A stretch of 64,000 bases of DNA, from assembly GCA_027943745.1 (NCBI GenBank), contig AP025763.1, forward strand, positions 3,844,001 to 3,908,000. The letters run 5' to 3'. Positions 8,227 to 16,914 of this stretch are shown one piece after another. The position numbers and the translations under genes are program-made. Source of the DNA: Neptuniibacter victor. GTDB taxonomy: Bacteria; Pseudomonadota; Gammaproteobacteria; Pseudomonadales; Balneatricaceae. The notes beneath the pieces were generated by a model. That model saw only the letters and a program-made list of their open reading frames with translations. It searched no databases and had not been told where the DNA came from. How positions within the stretch are numbered: the stretch's first letter is position 1; each line of letters starts with the position of its first letter.

Positions 8227-9855
8227 TCAGCTATCGGCTTGAGCACGTAATACAAACTTTTGGATTTTACCGGTAGACGTCTTAGGTAGATCACCAAACA
8301 CGATCGCTTTAGGCGCTTTAAATCGCGCCATATTATTTCGGCAAAACTCTTTAATTTCATCGGCGGTAACATTGCTTCCATCTTTTAACTTGATGAAGGC
8401 ACAGGGGACTTCGCCCCATTTTTCATCAGATTTCGCAACGACAGCGGCCTCCATAACCGCAGGGTGCCGATACAACACATCCTCTACCTCAATACTGGAG
8501 ATGTTTTCACCCCCTGAAATGATGATATCTTTAGAGCGGTCTTTAATTTCGATATAGCCATCTTCATGCCATACCGCTAGGTCGCCCGAGTGGAACCAAC
8601 CTCCTGCAAAAGACTCATCGGTTGTAGAAGGGTTCTTTAAGTACCCCTTCATCACCAAATTGCCGCGCATGAAGATTTCACCCATCGTTTCTCCATCTTG
8701 AGGGACTGGGTGTAAGGTTTCAGGATTAGCCACCATCAAGCCTTCAAGCATCGGAGCCTTAACGCCTTGGCGGGACTTAAGACGTGCTTTGTCTTCTAAT
8801 GAACTGTCATCCCATTTATCTTTCCATGCGCAGACAACCGATGGGCCATAGGTTTCTGTTAATCCATAAACATGGGTCACTTCGATCCCCATCTCTTCCA
8901 TGCCTTGAATAACCGCGGCAGGAGGTGCAGCCCCAGCAGTCATCACTTTAATTTTATGATCAATGCCCTGTTTCATCTCCTCAGGTGCATTGTTCAGCAT
9001 GTTTAAGACAATTGGCGCGCCGCAGAAATGATCAACCTTCTCTGCCCGTATAAGGTCATAAATATCCTGATCACGCACATGACGTAGCGAGACACTTGTA
9101 CCTGCCGCGGCCGCTATCGCCCAAGGGAAACACCAGCCATTACAATGGAACATCGGTAACGTCCAGAGATAAGTAGGGTGACGGCCCATATCCCAAGACA
9201 CAATATTGCTCATTGCATTCAGGTAAGCGCCTCGGTGATGGTAAACAACGCCTTTAGGATTGCCCGTTGTGCCTGAGGTATAGTTCAAGCTAATAGCATC
9301 CCATTCGTCTGCTGGCATCTGCCATGCGAATTCAGGATCGCCTGTCGCTAGGAAGGCTTCATAATCAGTGGAACCGATCAATGATCCGCCTTCATAAGTT
9401 GGATCATCAATATCAATAACAAGCGGATTTTGACCCATCATCTTCAGCGCTTTAGATACTACTTCTGAAAATTCACGCTCTACGATGACAACTTTACTTT
9501 CGGCATGCTGAAGAATGAACGCCATCGCTTCGGCATCCAACCGGATATTGATCGCGTTCAAAACGGCTCCCGACATCGGTACGCCAAAATGAGATTCAAA
9601 TACTTCGGGTAAGTTTGGCGCAATGATTGAGACCGTATCGCCCTTTTCTACGCCACTCTTTTGCAACGCGGAAGCTAACTGGCGACAACGCTGATAAGTT
9701 TCAGCCCAATTACGACGAAGATCACCATGGACGGTCGCAATCTCATCAGGATAAACAAACGCAGCGCGTTCTATAAAGCTAAGCGGTGTTAGCGCTGCGA
9801 AGTTCGCATCATTCTGGTCTAAACCCAACTCATAGGGATTATGCTTTGTACTCAT
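8227..9855 (-). CDS. AMP-forming acyl-CoA synthetase (DmdB-like)
   Basis: This 542-residue ANL-superfamily ligase has the P-loop YTSGTTGNPKGVVYHHRG, the A5 motif HVYGLTETYGPSVV, the hinge region GWFHSGDLAVWHEDGYIEIKDRSKDIIISGGENISS, and catalytic Lys in PKTSTGKIQKFVLR. The opening NPYELGLDQNDANFAALTPL is typical of the group that includes 3-(methylthio)propionyl-CoA ligase and several medium-chain ligases. The ATG at 9855 (MSTKHN) is preferred to an upstream GTG at 9876 because AGGAT lies about 9 bases before it. It heads a two-gene unit with the DmdC-like dehydrogenase. The pair would activate and then oxidise one acid; the DMSP-related role is a hypothesis. Confidence 0.87.
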   Translation of the reverse strand: MSTKHNPYELGLDQNDANFAALTPLSFIERAAFVYPDEIATVHGDLRRNWAETYQRCRQLASALQKSGVEKGDTVSIIAPNLPEVFESHFGVPMSGAVLNAINIRLDAEAMAFILQHAESKVVIVEREFSEVVSKALKMMGQNPLVIDIDDPTYEGGSLIGSTDYEAFLATGDPEFAWQMPADEWDAISLNYTSGTTGNPKGVVYHHRGAYLNAMSNIVSWDMGRHPTYLWTLPMFHCNGWCFPWAIAAAAGTSVSLRHVRDQDIYDLIRAEKVDHFCGAPIVLNMLNNAPEEMKQGIDHKIKVMTAGAAPPAAVIQGMEEMGIEVTHVYGLTETYGPSVVCAWKDKWDDSSLEDKARLKSRQGVKAPMLEGLMVANPETLHPVPQDGETMGEIFMRGNLVMKGYLKNPSTTDESFAGGWFHSGDLAVWHEDGYIEIKDRSKDIIISGGENISSIEVEDVLYRHPAVMEAAVVAKSDEKWGEVPCAFIKLKDGSNVTADEIKEFCRNNMARFKAPKAIVFGDLPKTSTGKIQKFVLRAQADS

Positions 9856-9971
9856 TATGACTATCCTGTCGATCACGTTGTAAAATGTAATAAGCGAAGA
9901 TAAGCCCGTTCATATATCCCACTGTTAATGCAACAGCACGCATGTATAGGCCGCAAATACCGCTTCAGCAC

Positions 9972-9991
9972 TTACGTCAGAAATGTCGTAA
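9972..9991. promoter_or_regulatory. candidate operator, TTACG-N10-CGTAA
   Basis: TTACG (9972-9976) and CGTAA (9987-9991) form an inverted repeat between the divergent ligase (minus) and histidine kinase (plus) genes. A second copy of the core, TACGTA, occurs at 10042-10047. The same core is found before the operon at 18.1 kb. This is a possible binding site for the FixJ-type regulator encoded at 11646. Confidence 0.3.
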
Positions 9992-10041
9992 TAAACAACC
10001 AATTTCATCCTAAGTACTTACCCTTATCAAAAATATAATAC

Positions 10042-10047
10042 TACGTA
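10042..10047. promoter_or_regulatory. TACGTA palindrome in the divergent promoter region
   Basis: A TACGTA core within CTACGTAAT lies about 85 bases before the kinase ATG. Its significance rests on recurrence with the sites at 9972 and 18121; alone it is a short palindrome that chance could give. Confidence 0.2.
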
Positions 10048-10128
10048 ATTTCCCTTATTACTCAAGTTATCCTAAAGTCATATCATTGTGATATTGATTT
10101 GATAACAGGGATTTCCCTAAGGCAGGCT

Positions 10129-11646
10129 ATGAATAAAAGCGCTTCGATGGAATTAGAACAGTGTAGAGAAGATGCTGATCGCTATCGCCTATTAGCCGAG
10201 CAATCGACTGATATGATCTCTCGCCATACAGCGACACCTGATTGGATCTATATTGATGTTAGCCCAGCGGTGGAGAGGGTTTTAGGCTATTCACCGGAAG
10301 AGATCATTGGCACATCGGGCTATGAACAGTTCCATCCTGATGACGCTGACAATCTCTCGAAGCGAGACGATAGCGTGCGGTATAACGAAGGAATGTATAC
10401 CAACATATATCGTTATAAGCATAAGGCTGGACACTACATATGGCTTGAAACCACCAGCCGCATAATACGTGATAATGATGGCAAACCCATTGAGATCATC
10501 TGCGTTTCCCGTGATGTTACTGAAAAAGAGGAAGCACAACGAGCAATGCGTCGCCTTGCCCGCGTGGTAGAAGCATCCTCCGATATGATTATGTTCTGTA
10601 ACCACAAAACGCAAAAACTGACTTATCTAAATGAATCTGCATACCACACTCTTGACTCTGAAAAAGATACGCCGGTTATCTACTACCTAGACCAACTTTT
10701 TGCGCCCAACGTTTTAGAGTCGTTGGTCAGCGATGCCTTAGAACATGCCTCCATCCACGGTGTTTGGTATGGCAGTATTCCCATGAAGTTACCACAGCAG
10801 CTCAACCGTGTTGCTGAAGTAAGAGAGATTATTGCTCATCGAAACCGTCGAGAGAATAACTCTGTCGACTACTACTCCATCATAGGCCGTGATATCACCT
10901 TAAAACACCAAGCGGAAGAGGAAGCAAAACGGCACCAGCTCGAGATGGCCCATATGTCCCGTCTGCTCTCCGTAGGTGAAATGGCGACCGGCTTAGCCCA
11001 TGAGGTAAACCAACCTTTAGCCACTATTCTCAATTATTGTCATGGCACGCAACGACGTTTAGCCGAAGGTGTAGACAACCCAGTGGCTACGGTATCGAAA
11101 ACGATGGAGCTGATTGTCCAACAGGCCAAGCGTGCTTCAGAAATAATCAAACGCATGCGCTCGTTTGTGCGTAAAACAGAATATCAGTGCTTAGAATTTT
11201 CCATCAATGATAGCTGTAAAGAGGTTAGCGAGTTTCTTTGCCAAGAAGCCCTCGATCACAATATTAGCTTTGATTTCAATCTAGATGACGCGTCACCACT
11301 GCTTGTTGCGGATAAAGTTCAGATCGAGCAGGTACTTCTTAACCTAATGAGAAATGCAATCGAGGCATACAACGATTGTAACAAGGCCTACAGACCCGTT
11401 ATCATCACCACCTGGACTACCCTAGGGTATATCCACATATCGGTTGAGGATAAAGCTAAAGGCATCTCAAGCGAAGGGTTAACAAATCTGTTTGAGCCAT
11501 TCTATACGTCAAAATCGACAGGCCTCGGTATGGGCTTATCAATTTCGCGTACCATTATCGAGACCCATGGTGGGCAGTTATGGGCTGAGAGTGATGGCGA
11601 GACAGGAACCCATTTTTACCTGAAACTTCCGTTGAGAGATCAATAA
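10129..11646 (+). CDS. PAS-PAS sensor histidine kinase (FixL-like)
   Basis: The protein has about 505 residues and no transmembrane helix, so it is probably cytosolic. PAS 1 spans about 15-130 (SPAVERVLGYSPEEIIGTS, typical PAS_3/PAC) and a weaker PAS about 140-265. The HisKA box is SVGEMATGLAHEVNQPLATI with phospho-acceptor His291, followed by an HATPase_c domain with N-box LLNLMRNAIEAY, G1 VEDKAKGI (G replaced by the unusual DKAKG) and G2 GLGMGLSISRTIIETHGG. The start at 10129 is chosen because TAAGG lies about 8 bases before this ATG; an upstream TTG at 10099 has no support. It overlaps the response-regulator start by one base, so the two form a classic pair. Confidence 0.88.
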   Translation: MNKSASMELEQCREDADRYRLLAEQSTDMISRHTATPDWIYIDVSPAVERVLGYSPEEIIGTSGYEQFHPDDADNLSKRDDSVRYNEGMYTNIYRYKHKAGHYIWLETTSRIIRDNDGKPIEIICVSRDVTEKEEAQRAMRRLARVVEASSDMIMFCNHKTQKLTYLNESAYHTLDSEKDTPVIYYLDQLFAPNVLESLVSDALEHASIHGVWYGSIPMKLPQQLNRVAEVREIIAHRNRRENNSVDYYSIIGRDITLKHQAEEEAKRHQLEMAHMSRLLSVGEMATGLAHEVNQPLATILNYCHGTQRRLAEGVDNPVATVSKTMELIVQQAKRASEIIKRMRSFVRKTEYQCLEFSINDSCKEVSEFLCQEALDHNISFDFNLDDASPLLVADKVQIEQVLLNLMRNAIEAYNDCNKAYRPVIITTWTTLGYIHISVEDKAKGISSEGLTNLFEPFYTSKSTGLGMGLSISRTIIETHGGQLWAESDGETGTHFYLKLPLRDQ

Positions 11647-12263
11647 TGCAAGCAAATGTCACTGGTACTATTTACATCGTTGATGATGATGAAGATTTTC
11701 GTAATTCAATGCAGTGGTTACTCGAATCTGCTAACCATAATGTCGTGACATTTTCTTCCGCTCGCTCGTTTTTGGACGAGTTTAATGGCGAAACTGGCTG
11801 CATGTTACTTGACGTTCGTATGCCTGAAATCAACGGCCTTGCGTTACAACAGATCATGCAAGAACGAAACATACAGATACCCATCATTGTGATATCTGGG
11901 CATGGCGATATCCAGATGGCGGTCAGCGCAATGAAACAAGGCGCCCTCGATTTCCTCGAGAAACCATTTGATGGTGATGTCCTATTAAGGCTTGTTAATA
12001 AGGCGCTCACTAAAGCGAATAAAGCACGCTTAGAAAATAGTGAAGTACAAGAGATCCAAAACTGCTTTGCCAGCCTCAGCCGTCGCGAGAAAGAGGTGAT
12101 GGGGCTTGTGGTCGCAGGAAACGCGAACCGTGAGATTGCTGAGGAATTGGATATCAGCCCGAAAACAGTCGAAGTGCATCGATCTCGTGTGATGAGCAAA
12201 ATGCGCGCAGGCAGCTTAGCGGTACTTGTCAAACAAGCAGCCCGTTTAAACGAAGCCAGCTAA
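11646..12263 (+). CDS. FixJ-type response regulator (REC + LuxR-type HTH)
   Basis: In this 205-residue regulator the REC domain (about 8-122) has acidic pocket DDDED, phospho-acceptor Asp56 in MLLDVRMPEING, the Thr/Ser switch in VISGHGD and Lys in EKPF. A LuxR/GerE helix-turn-helix follows (about 137-195) with SRREKEVMGLVVAGNANREIAEELDISPKTVEVHRSRVMSKM. The ATG overlaps the TAA of the kinase gene. Family members of this architecture often control catabolic or respiratory genes next to them. Here the flanking genes are two acyl-CoA units, which are likely targets (inference). Confidence 0.92.
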   Translation: MQANVTGTIYIVDDDEDFRNSMQWLLESANHNVVTFSSARSFLDEFNGETGCMLLDVRMPEINGLALQQIMQERNIQIPIIVISGHGDIQMAVSAMKQGALDFLEKPFDGDVLLRLVNKALTKANKARLENSEVQEIQNCFASLSRREKEVMGLVVAGNANREIAEELDISPKTVEVHRSRVMSKMRAGSLAVLVKQAARLNEAS

Positions 12264-12275
12264 CTATTTTCATAT

Positions 12276-12317
12276 CCAATAAAAAAGGCTGATTTTTTAA
12301 TCAGCCTTTTTTATTGG
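12276..12317. terminator. bidirectional rho-independent terminator
   Basis: A perfect 19-bp stem (CCAATAAAAAAGGCTGATT, 12276-12294, with its complement at 12299-12317) encloses a TTTT loop. A-runs and T-runs on both arms let it work for the regulator gene on the plus strand and the convergent hydrolase operon on the minus strand. Confidence 0.88.
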
Positions 12318-12332
12318 ATAAACGCTCTTTAT

Positions 12333-13133
12333 CTAAGCCGCAAGTTGTTCTCGGATAAACGCTTCCATCAATGCCAACACGGCATCACTTGCTTCTAAAT
12401 GCGGGACATGACCACAGTTATCCACAAAACAAGGCTGTGCATGTGAGCCAATACCATCACATATATCGGTTACTTGCCCTGGAACACCGTATTGATCGTC
12501 CTTACCCTGCATAATTAATGACGGACAACGTATATCTTTTAGCCAAGGGCTAAAATTCATATTTTGGTGGCAACTCTCACGTAGCCATGTCTCAGACCAC
12601 GCTCGAAATAACAGATCTGTACGATCTTCATGATAACGCGCAAGGCGTTCGGGTAGATCGGTTGTCTGATACATCTCAACCGCTTCCCTAATCCCTTTAA
12701 GTGTCAGCTCATCCGCATACAGGTGCGCAGCTTCAGTCACCATCGCTACCACTCTATCACCCAGTGCGGCGGCGCCGATTAAGGCGATCGTTCCACCGTC
12801 GCTATGGCCAATTAAAATCACTTTATTAATACCCGCAGCATCCAGCATTTCCGCTAAACGTTGCTCTCCTTCAGGTACTAAATAATCATCCTGTCGGGGT
12901 AAAGTGATAGCTGAGGATCGACCATATCCAAGACGCTCATTGACCAGCACATTGCAGCCTAAACGCTCAGCTAACATCTCAGGAAACTTTTTCCACATCC
13001 GAATGTGACCAAGCGCTTCATGTAAAAAAACCAGCGTCGGTTTATTCTCACCTTCAGGATGAATACCATGCATCGCATGAATCTGCTGCCCATCGGGCAA
13101 CGTTAGCATACGATCAGCCCATGCAATGCCCAT
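12333..13133 (-). CDS. alpha/beta hydrolase
   Basis: This 266-residue alpha/beta-hydrolase-fold protein has its nucleophile in GHSDGG (Ser111), an oxyanion region near FLHEALGH, an acid in QGKDDQYG, and the catalytic His near the end in NCGHVPHLE. It is cytosolic, with no signal peptide. The start overlaps the stop of the thioesterase gene by one base (TAATG). As the last gene of the minus-strand acyl-CoA operon it may hydrolyse an ester or release a product acid. The substrate cannot be inferred from sequence. Confidence 0.85.
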   Translation of the reverse strand: MGIAWADRMLTLPDGQQIHAMHGIHPEGENKPTLVFLHEALGHIRMWKKFPEMLAERLGCNVLVNERLGYGRSSAITLPRQDDYLVPEGEQRLAEMLDAAGINKVILIGHSDGGTIALIGAAALGDRVVAMVTEAAHLYADELTLKGIREAVEMYQTTDLPERLARYHEDRTDLLFRAWSETWLRESCHQNMNFSPWLKDIRCPSLIMQGKDDQYGVPGQVTDICDGIGSHAQPCFVDNCGHVPHLEASDAVLALMEAFIREQLAA

Positions 13134-13555
13134 TAACGTTTCTCCGGTACAGGAATTGAATAAGTCATCGTTGCGTGAGCAACTGGCTCACCTTCACCAC
13201 CCGACGTTATGTGCACCTCTCCGATGCCTAAACGCTTGCCAACTTTAAGCATCTGAGCTTTAGCTATAATGTCCAGGTCAGCAGCAGGCTTACGTAGAAA
13301 ATTAATATTTAAATTGGTCGTCACTGCCAGTGAAACAGGACCAATTTTACTGAGTAATGCCGCATAAACCGCAACATCAGCCAATCCCATCATGGCAGGG
13401 CCTGAAACAGTGCCTCCAGGTCTAAGATGCTGATCATCTACCGGCAAACGCATGGTTGCAGTGCCTTCACCAAGGGCGAGCAATTCTCCATACTGCTCCC
13501 CTTGCGGGAAATGCTCTTTAAGAAACACTTGCAGCTCTTCTAAACTCATTTCCAC
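13133..13555 (-). CDS. PaaI-like hotdog-fold thioesterase
   Basis: This 140-residue single hotdog domain has the family centre RPGGTVSGPAMMGLADVAVYAALLSKIG, where the conserved Gly-x-x-Ala-Asp helix shapes the active site. Strands after it (NLNINFLRKPAADLDIIAKAQML) fit the beta-sheet. Enzymes of this family hydrolyse acyl-CoAs and often recover CoA from dead-end thioesters. It is translationally coupled to the hydrolase gene and follows a second thioesterase by 39 bp. Low similarity between the two suggests different acyl preference rather than recent duplication. Confidence 0.85.
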   Translation of the reverse strand: MEMSLEELQVFLKEHFPQGEQYGELLALGEGTATMRLPVDDQHLRPGGTVSGPAMMGLADVAVYAALLSKIGPVSLAVTTNLNINFLRKPAADLDIIAKAQMLKVGKRLGIGEVHITSGGEGEPVAHATMTYSIPVPEKR

Positions 13556-13594
13556 AATCTATCTCCAGCATAACAGCCGAAAGAAGAACGGCAT

Positions 13595-14020
13595 TTATAC
13601 ATTAACAATTGCCAATGTCGCCGTTACTTTAGCAACCAGCTTCCGTTCGTTACCAACGGCGTAAACCTCACCTTCAGCGACCGTCAATGTTTTACCTTGC
13701 TTAATGACTTTCGCTTCGCACTCAAGCGTGTCACCTTGAGCGGGTCGTAGGAGATTAATCGTAAAGTCTGCGGTTAACACACGCTGACCTTTAGCAATCA
13801 ATGTTGCTGCTGCGGTACCGCAGCTATGATCAGCTAAGGTCGCCTGCACGCCCGCATGAACAAAGCCATCTTGCTGTTTATGGTTTTCGTTTAAGGCAAT
13901 ATTAGTCCGACAACTACCGGGGCTGAACTCAACGAGTTCAGCCCCAAGCAGGCGAATAAACGGCGCCTGATCGAAAACCCGGCGAGTTTCTATTTCGTAA
14001 TCCGGGTTATTTACTCTCAA
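13595..14020 (-). CDS. PaaI-like hotdog-fold thioesterase (second copy)
   Basis: This 141-residue hotdog protein has the core EFSPGSCRTNIALNENHKQQ followed by DGFVHAGVQATLADHSCGTAAATL, the usual H-x-G-x-x-x-x-x-x-D arrangement of PaaI thioesterases. It lies 14 bp after the ligase stop codon, inside the operon. It probably acts as an editing or overflow thioesterase on intermediates made by that ligase. Confidence 0.87.
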   Translation of the reverse strand: MRVNNPDYEIETRRVFDQAPFIRLLGAELVEFSPGSCRTNIALNENHKQQDGFVHAGVQATLADHSCGTAAATLIAKGQRVLTADFTINLLRPAQGDTLECEAKVIKQGKTLTVAEGEVYAVGNERKLVAKVTATLAIVNV

Positions 14021-14034
14021 AGCTGTTCTCCTAA

Positions 14035-15690
14035 TTATGCGCCTTGATCACTTTCATCACGCGCTTTATTACGCAGGATGAAGCGCTGAATTTTACCACT
14101 TGGCGTTTTCGGCAACTCACGCATAAAGTCAATTTCACGTGGGAATGCATGTGTCGATAAACGACTACGTACATGCTGTTTCAGCTCTTCAGCCAACTCA
14201 TCAGATGGTTCAAAGCCATTCTTAATAACAACGTAAGCCTTGATAATCGCGCCACGTTTCGGATCAGGTTTACCAATCACACCTGATTCAGCCACCGCAT
14301 CATGTTCCAGCAATGTACTTTCTACATCAGCAGGTCCAACACGGTAACCCGCTGTCGTAATGATGTCGTCATCACGCCCTGTGAACGTATGGCTTCCATC
14401 ACCATGGCTCATTACAACATCACCTGTTAGGTAATATTTACCGTGGAAGGGATTTTTTTCTTGCCATGTATAGCCTTGGAAGAAGAACAAAGGTGAGTTC
14501 TCAACATCGACTGCCAACTGACCTGTTTCACCCTCTGGGATCTCATTATAATCAGCATCTAATGCAACAACTCGGTGCCCTGGCATTGGGAAACCCATTG
14601 AACCAACACGAACCACGTCCTGCTCAAGATCATGGTGGTTACAAGCGGTCATTCCAGTCTCTGTTTGACCATAATGGTCCATAACAGGGCAGCCTAAGCG
14701 CTTATGAACCCAACCAATTACCTCTGGGTTTAACGGCTCACCTGCACTACTCGCAACACGCAGATCGAACGTTTCATCAGCGGCTAGTACATCATCATTG
14801 GCCATCAACATACGATAAGCTGTTGGCGCTGCTGCCAAGTTTGTAATTTTGTATTTACGCAACATTTCGTACGTACTTTCTGGCGTAAAGGCACCTTCGC
14901 AGAAATGCGTTGTATTACCCAATAACATTGGACCTACTACTGCGTAATAAAGGCCGTAAGCCCAGCCTGGATCCGCAACATTCCAATAGGTATCTTCTGG
15001 ACGTAGACCTACAGCAAAACGCATGTAGACATAAAAAGATAAAATAGCGCGCGTTGGTACAGCAACACCTTTCGATTTACCTACCGTACCCGATGTAAAC
15101 ATCTGTAGGAAAGGCTCATCTGCGCCGATACGCACCGGTGCAAACTCTGTAGACAGATTGCCTATTTCCGTAACGAAATCACGATCGTCAGCGTACTTAG
15201 CATCAGCTTTAACTTTATCTACCAACAACGTAGCCGGGCAACCTACAACTTCATCCAGCTTATGACGATTGGTTGGATCCGTTACAACAAGCTTGGTGCC
15301 TGCTTGCTGAACACGATATTCAATAGCACCGGAACCAAACGCAGTAAATAAAGGCTGATATACAGCACCTGCTCGCAGGGTTCCCATAATAACAACCATC
15401 AATTCAGGCGTACGCGGTAGTAATGCAGCTACGCGGTCGCCCTTACCAATGCCCTGAGAAGTTAGAAAGTTGGCAAACTGTGCCGCTTTTTCTTTCAATT
15501 CTACAAACGTAAGCTGAGATGCTGGACGCTCTGCACCTTCATATTTAAGCGCAACGCGATCGCCTTCCGCCCACTTATCACAGACCTCTTCGCAAACGTT
15601 GAAGCCATCTTTCAAGTTTCCGATCATCAGCTCTTCGAGCATCGCCGGAGTAAACTTATCGTAATATTCCTGATAGTTTTCCGTTGTCAT
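14035..15690 (-). CDS. AMP-forming acyl-CoA synthetase (acetyl/medium-chain ACS-like)
   Basis: The ANL ligase has about 551 residues and is closer to the acetyl-CoA/medium-chain synthetase branch than the two other ligases in the window. The P-loop is atypical for the last position, MFTSGTVGKSKGVAVPTRA, with the second Thr replaced by Val. A5 reads DHYGQTETGMTACNH, the hinge region YYLTGDVVMSHGDGSHTFTGRDDDIITTAGYRVGPADVE, and catalytic Lys lies in PKTPSGKIQRFILR. The ATG at 15690 (MTTENYQ) is supported by GAGAG about 7 bases upstream; the longer frame to 15771 would overlap the racemase gene. It sits between the AMACR-like gene and the thioesterases. Confidence 0.87.
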   Translation of the reverse strand: MTTENYQEYYDKFTPAMLEELMIGNLKDGFNVCEEVCDKWAEGDRVALKYEGAERPASQLTFVELKEKAAQFANFLTSQGIGKGDRVAALLPRTPELMVVIMGTLRAGAVYQPLFTAFGSGAIEYRVQQAGTKLVVTDPTNRHKLDEVVGCPATLLVDKVKADAKYADDRDFVTEIGNLSTEFAPVRIGADEPFLQMFTSGTVGKSKGVAVPTRAILSFYVYMRFAVGLRPEDTYWNVADPGWAYGLYYAVVGPMLLGNTTHFCEGAFTPESTYEMLRKYKITNLAAAPTAYRMLMANDDVLAADETFDLRVASSAGEPLNPEVIGWVHKRLGCPVMDHYGQTETGMTACNHHDLEQDVVRVGSMGFPMPGHRVVALDADYNEIPEGETGQLAVDVENSPLFFFQGYTWQEKNPFHGKYYLTGDVVMSHGDGSHTFTGRDDDIITTAGYRVGPADVESTLLEHDAVAESGVIGKPDPKRGAIIKAYVVIKNGFEPSDELAEELKQHVRSRLSTHAFPREIDFMRELPKTPSGKIQRFILRNKARDESDQGA

Positions 15691-15757
15691 TGTATTTCTC
15701 TCATACTTATCATTGTTATTCTTTGTACCGATTAGCAAAACTGGTGACCCATATGGA

Positions 15758-16903
15758 TCAACCAAAAACACCTGCTAAACGGAGCTTATCTATCTCTTCT
15801 TTATCTAACCCTGATGCACTCATGACAGAGTCTGTATCCACTCCTCTAAGCGGTGCATCAGCGGGTAATTCGCTTGATCTATTATCAAAACGGATAGCCG
15901 GTGCTATCTGCACCTCTCCCTCATCTGTGCGACGAATCAAATCTCTCGACACAAAAGCCGGATGCTCTGCAGCTTCACTCATGGTCAGCACAGGCTCAAC
16001 GCAAGCATCCACCTGGGCAAAACGCTGCTGCCATACGGCAAGATCTTCTGTGAGGAAAATAGCCTGCAATCGAATTTTCAAGGTATGGTCATCTAAACAA
16101 GCCAGCTCAGTCGCATTTAACGTTTCTAATAACCGCTGCTTAAACTGAGGTTCTAAACTGCCTACCGAGATATAACGCTGGTCGCGGGTACGGTAGTAAT
16201 CATAAAAACCACCGCCATTCAGAAAGTGACTCTCATAGCTCTCTTCTGTCCCGCCATTCAACGCACCTGGCGCTAAAAGTGCCTGCAAAGCAAAACTGTT
16301 ATCCGCCATTGAAATATCAATTTGAGCGCCTTTACCTAAACGATCTCTCTGAATAACAGCCGATAAGATTGCAATCACCGCAGGGTGGGAACCTGCTGCC
16401 TGATCCGCTACTTGAACACCCAAAGGACAAGGTCCATGAGCGGAACGCCCCATATGACTTGCTACACCCGATAGTGCGAGGAAATTATTATCGTGGCCCG
16501 CACGATCAGCGTACTCACCCGTCTGGCCATAGCCGCTAATAGAGCAATAAATAAGATCTGCTTTATGAGTACTTAACGTCTCATAATCCAAACCTAAGCG
16601 CTTCATTACGCCTGGGCGAAACTGTTCGACAACAATGTCATAGACAGCGATAAGCTTGTGGATAACGTCTTTAGCGTCGGGGTGCTTAAGATCAAGTGTT
16701 ATCGAACGCTTACCTCGATTTAGGTAACGAAACGCAGCCGATTGGCCATCTATTTGCGGTTTCATGTTACGCACTAAATCATCTCGTGTTGGCGATTCAA
16801 CACGTACAACATCCGCACCGAGATCTGCGAGTAGCATCGTGGCGTAAGGCCCCGGTAGCAGCGTCGACAGATCCAGTACTTTTAACCCTTCAAGAGGCTT
16901 CAT
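15758..16903 (-). CDS. alpha-methylacyl-CoA racemase-like enzyme (CaiB/BaiF superfamily)
   Basis: This is a 381-residue family III CoA-transferase-fold protein. Three residues match the racemase catalytic set: His137 in AGHDNNFLALSG, Asp167 in VADQAAG and Glu251 in GSLEPQF. Their spacing (30 and 84) is close to that known for the mycobacterial racemase (His126, Asp156, Glu241). The EPQF motif separates racemases from CaiB-type transferases. The reaction would epimerise 2-methylacyl-CoA so that the dehydrogenase can act. ATG at 16903 has AAGGA about 9 bases upstream; a TTG one codon earlier is less likely. It follows the dehydrogenase by 11 bp. Confidence 0.83.
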   Translation of the reverse strand: MKPLEGLKVLDLSTLLPGPYATMLLADLGADVVRVESPTRDDLVRNMKPQIDGQSAAFRYLNRGKRSITLDLKHPDAKDVIHKLIAVYDIVVEQFRPGVMKRLGLDYETLSTHKADLIYCSISGYGQTGEYADRAGHDNNFLALSGVASHMGRSAHGPCPLGVQVADQAAGSHPAVIAILSAVIQRDRLGKGAQIDISMADNSFALQALLAPGALNGGTEESYESHFLNGGGFYDYYRTRDQRYISVGSLEPQFKQRLLETLNATELACLDDHTLKIRLQAIFLTEDLAVWQQRFAQVDACVEPVLTMSEAAEHPAFVSRDLIRRTDEGEVQIAPAIRFDNRSSELPADAPLRGVDTDSVMSASGLDKEEIDKLRLAGVFG

Positions 16904-16914
16904 CAACGAATTCC

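Noticed and set aside
11672-12232. 186-residue frame antisense to the FixJ-type regulator
   Set aside because: It lies wholly inside a clear REC-HTH gene on the other strand and has the Ser/Arg-rich composition of a shadow frame.
15758-16903. CoA-transferase (CaiB/BaiF) call for this gene
   Set aside because: The His, Asp and Glu set and the EPQF motif fit alpha-methylacyl-CoA racemase better; the transferase remains the alternative.
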